A stretch of DNA of 64,000 bases from Paralichthys olivaceus. Its lineage: Eukaryota; Chordata; Actinopteri; Pleuronectiformes; Paralichthyidae. Position 1 is the stretch's first letter. Each line of letters starts with the position of its first letter. The stretch is from the NCBI RefSeq assembly GCF_024713975.1, contig NC_091106.1, positions 13,163,501-13,227,500 on the forward strand. The letters run 5' to 3'. Both the position numbers and the translations under genes were made by a program. Below the pieces are notes generated by a model. It did no database searches and was not told the origin of the DNA. It saw nothing but the letters and a program-made list of their open reading frames with translations. Of the stretch, positions 61,952 to 64,000 are shown in pieces.

Positions 61952-63770
61952 GGTTAGGATGTGTGTGAGTGTGTGTGAGAGTGAACTCTGGGCTTTGTCT
62001 CCTCCCTGTTTGTGGTGAGCAGGTCCATTTCTGAGGCTTTATACTGAGCACACCTTCAGGCCTTTTGTTTTTGACGATCCACAGGCTGCAGAGCTGCTGC
62101 CTCACTGCAGCTGAACTTGAAAACTTGGTGACTGAGTGTTTCACTGTGTTTACCTCAAGGTTGACGAGGTTATGGTGCAGGCTGATGGTGAAAGAGGCAA
62201 ACTTTGATTCTCAGCTCAGAAACAGCTGCAGGCTGCCTCAACCATGCACCTCAAGCAGAGCTGCTAATTGATAGTTGTGATGTGTGGTTGTGCTAGGAAG
62301 CTTCCATGCATTATGCTATATATCCCTGACGACATTCAGATTAATTACAGTCTTGACAAATTCAAAGCATCATTAAGATTTATGCACATGTCATGTTAAA
62401 ACTCACCAGATAATCTACGGTCGAAATACTTTTGTATGAATTATGTCCTGTCTTCACCTACGTGGGTGGCGTCTACTCATACTTCACATTGATTAGCTTG
62501 TAGACAGCTGTGTGTTTGACGTTGGCGTTGTGTCAGTTTGGCTGTTGTATTTGCTAACAGTTTTGAATTAACTGCATAGAAAAAAAGTAGTCGTTTCGTT
62601 TAAATGAAGAAAATTATTAAACTGGTTCATTTCTTTATAGTATTGTTGCCTCTCTAACATCGTGATGTTTCATTGCCAGCTAAATCAACGTTGTAGTCGT
62701 TCAAACATAATTTTGTCGGAGCCGAAGACAGCAAGCAATCCTGCGAGCCGCTTCTTGTTCTCCTTTTCTTGTTTAATGTTCAACTTAATGCAATTTGTCA
62801 GAAAGTCCTAAAACGTGTTTTGCAAACAGTGCAAACAAACAAACCAGGGTTCAGATCGATCTCTCTAAACAACTTCTAGTCACCCAAAAAAAAGCTCAAA
62901 TTAAACAGAAGAAAGTATCAACGTACATTTGTCTGATTTTCACATTGTTTTGTTTTAATTCGCCGTCATTCAAATGCAAAAATATGACCAATCTCTAAAA
63001 CGCTGGTTTGCAATGCATCAAATTTAAATCAGAATAAGTTTCAAGTTTCAACAAACACCCACAAAATCCATCTGTGGTCCCTTTTTTAACTTTTATTGAC
63101 CACCAGACACCCTGCCAGACGTTATATTGACTTTCAAATAAACAGCGATTACTCTGACTGATGTAAACACTCAAATCAACCTGTTTACACATATCGGGTT
63201 ATTCAGAGTAATGAGTTATGTGTGCATGTAAACACACTTAGAGTGACTAGTGAGGGCTAGAAAACAGGCACAGCACCTGGAAAACGAAGTTTAAACACTC
63301 ATCTATTACAACTTTTGTACATGTTGAACGTGACCAGAAGCTTCTCTCCTCTGCCTCTTTGCTCTGCACTCTCTCCTCAACCATCCCACTTTCTCAATAA
63401 ACAAAAGACACTTGTCTGCTATGGTCTGTGGACTGCCCACATTCCTGTAAAAAGACATATTGAGCCGGGCATGCAGGGCCGGTGAGCAAAGCAAACAAGG
63501 AAAAAAAATGAATTCTAGAACAAATGTCTATCTGTTTCCAATATTGGGTTCCTTTCACAATACTCTCCTGCTGGTGTCACAGCATGTAGCAGTGATCTCA
63601 TTAGCTCCGCAGTGTATGTGTGTGCCGACTTGCAGAGATATTTTTTGGTGAGAAACAGTATGTTGTTCCATGCAGGGGGTGTCTTTCCTTCTTAGCTTTG
63701 TATACAGTATAACAGGAAATCACAGGGGGATGGAATCGATTCCACCATCCTGCTGTTTTGACTTGGAGTA

Positions 63771-63818
63771 CAGACACACACAGAAACACACACACAAACA
63801 CACACACACACACACATA
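63771..63818. repeat. (CA)n microsatellite, slit1 intron 4
   Basis: CA tract with GAAA and AAAC interruptions. Confidence 0.9.
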
Positions 63819-63906
63819 GACATACACATGCATGCTGGCTTTCATATTTACCCCAACCAAACAAAGCTTCCAGAACTGCTACATCTGACATGCAGCCGGA
63901 TCTAGT

Positions 63907-63910
<4 letters not shown>

Positions 63911-64000
<90 letters not shown>
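63911..64000. repeat. (TG)n microsatellite running off the window end
   Basis: About 90 bases of TG reaching the last base, so its true length is unknown. Confidence 0.95.

Larger units (their letters stand above)
54678..64000 (+). other. slit1: slit1 intron 4, incomplete
   Basis: At least 9.3 kb. I looked for the next 72-base LRR exon and for coding motifs on both strands and found none. It contains microsatellites, the foldback element at 59157-59563, and repeat-poor stretches such as 55420-56000 and 57300-58100. Confidence 0.65.

Overview
The window is vertebrate nuclear DNA, almost certainly from a ray-finned (teleost) fish. It has intron-rich genes with GT-AG introns, a dense scatter of (TG)n/(CA)n microsatellites, and degraded interspersed elements of kinds common in fish genomes (L2/Rex-like and L1-like LINE remnants, short inverted-repeat elements). 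A spiny-rayed species is a guess. I saw no operons, phage, CRISPR arrays, tRNA or rRNA genes. I found no evidence of an undescribed multi-gene system.

Four protein-coding genes lie on the + strand. (1) 778-18763: a complete abcc2 (MRP2/cMOAT) gene of 32 coding exons, the number I recall for human ABCC2. It encodes about 1571 residues with both nucleotide-binding domains intact and a possible C-terminal PDZ ligand. An HNF1-like palindrome lies about 275 bases upstream of its start codon. (2) 22892-26217: a class A G protein-coupled receptor of about 419 residues in six coding exons. It is distantly like the ghrelin/motilin/neurotensin receptor group, with changed activation motifs. I cannot name it. 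(3) 27462-32078: arhgap19, a RhoGAP of about 461 residues in ten coding exons with its arginine finger. Its stop codon abuts a consensus splice donor. (4) 38898 to beyond 54677: the first four coding exons of slit1 (signal peptide, LRR N-cap and first leucine-rich repeats). The window ends inside intron 4.

Layout: 1-777 abcc2 upstream region; 778-18763 abcc2; 18764-21850 a transposon-rich gap (antisense L1 remnant, sense L2/Rex remnant); 21850-26217 the receptor gene with a probable non-coding first exon; 26218-27461 gap ending in a CCAAT/CHR/YY1-type arhgap19 promoter; 27462-32078 arhgap19 coding part, with a probable 3' UTR onward; about 33.5-38.2 kb gap; 38.2-64 kb slit1, mostly long introns with many TG tracts.

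The genes are functionally unrelated: organic-anion efflux, an orphan receptor, Rho control in cell division, and axon guidance. They share a neighbourhood by ancestry. ARHGAP19 and SLIT1 are also adjacent and co-oriented in human 10q24, and ABCC2 lies in the same human region, so the block looks like conserved synteny. Exon boundaries were set by reading frame, GT/AG sites and recalled family sequence, not by alignment or transcripts.
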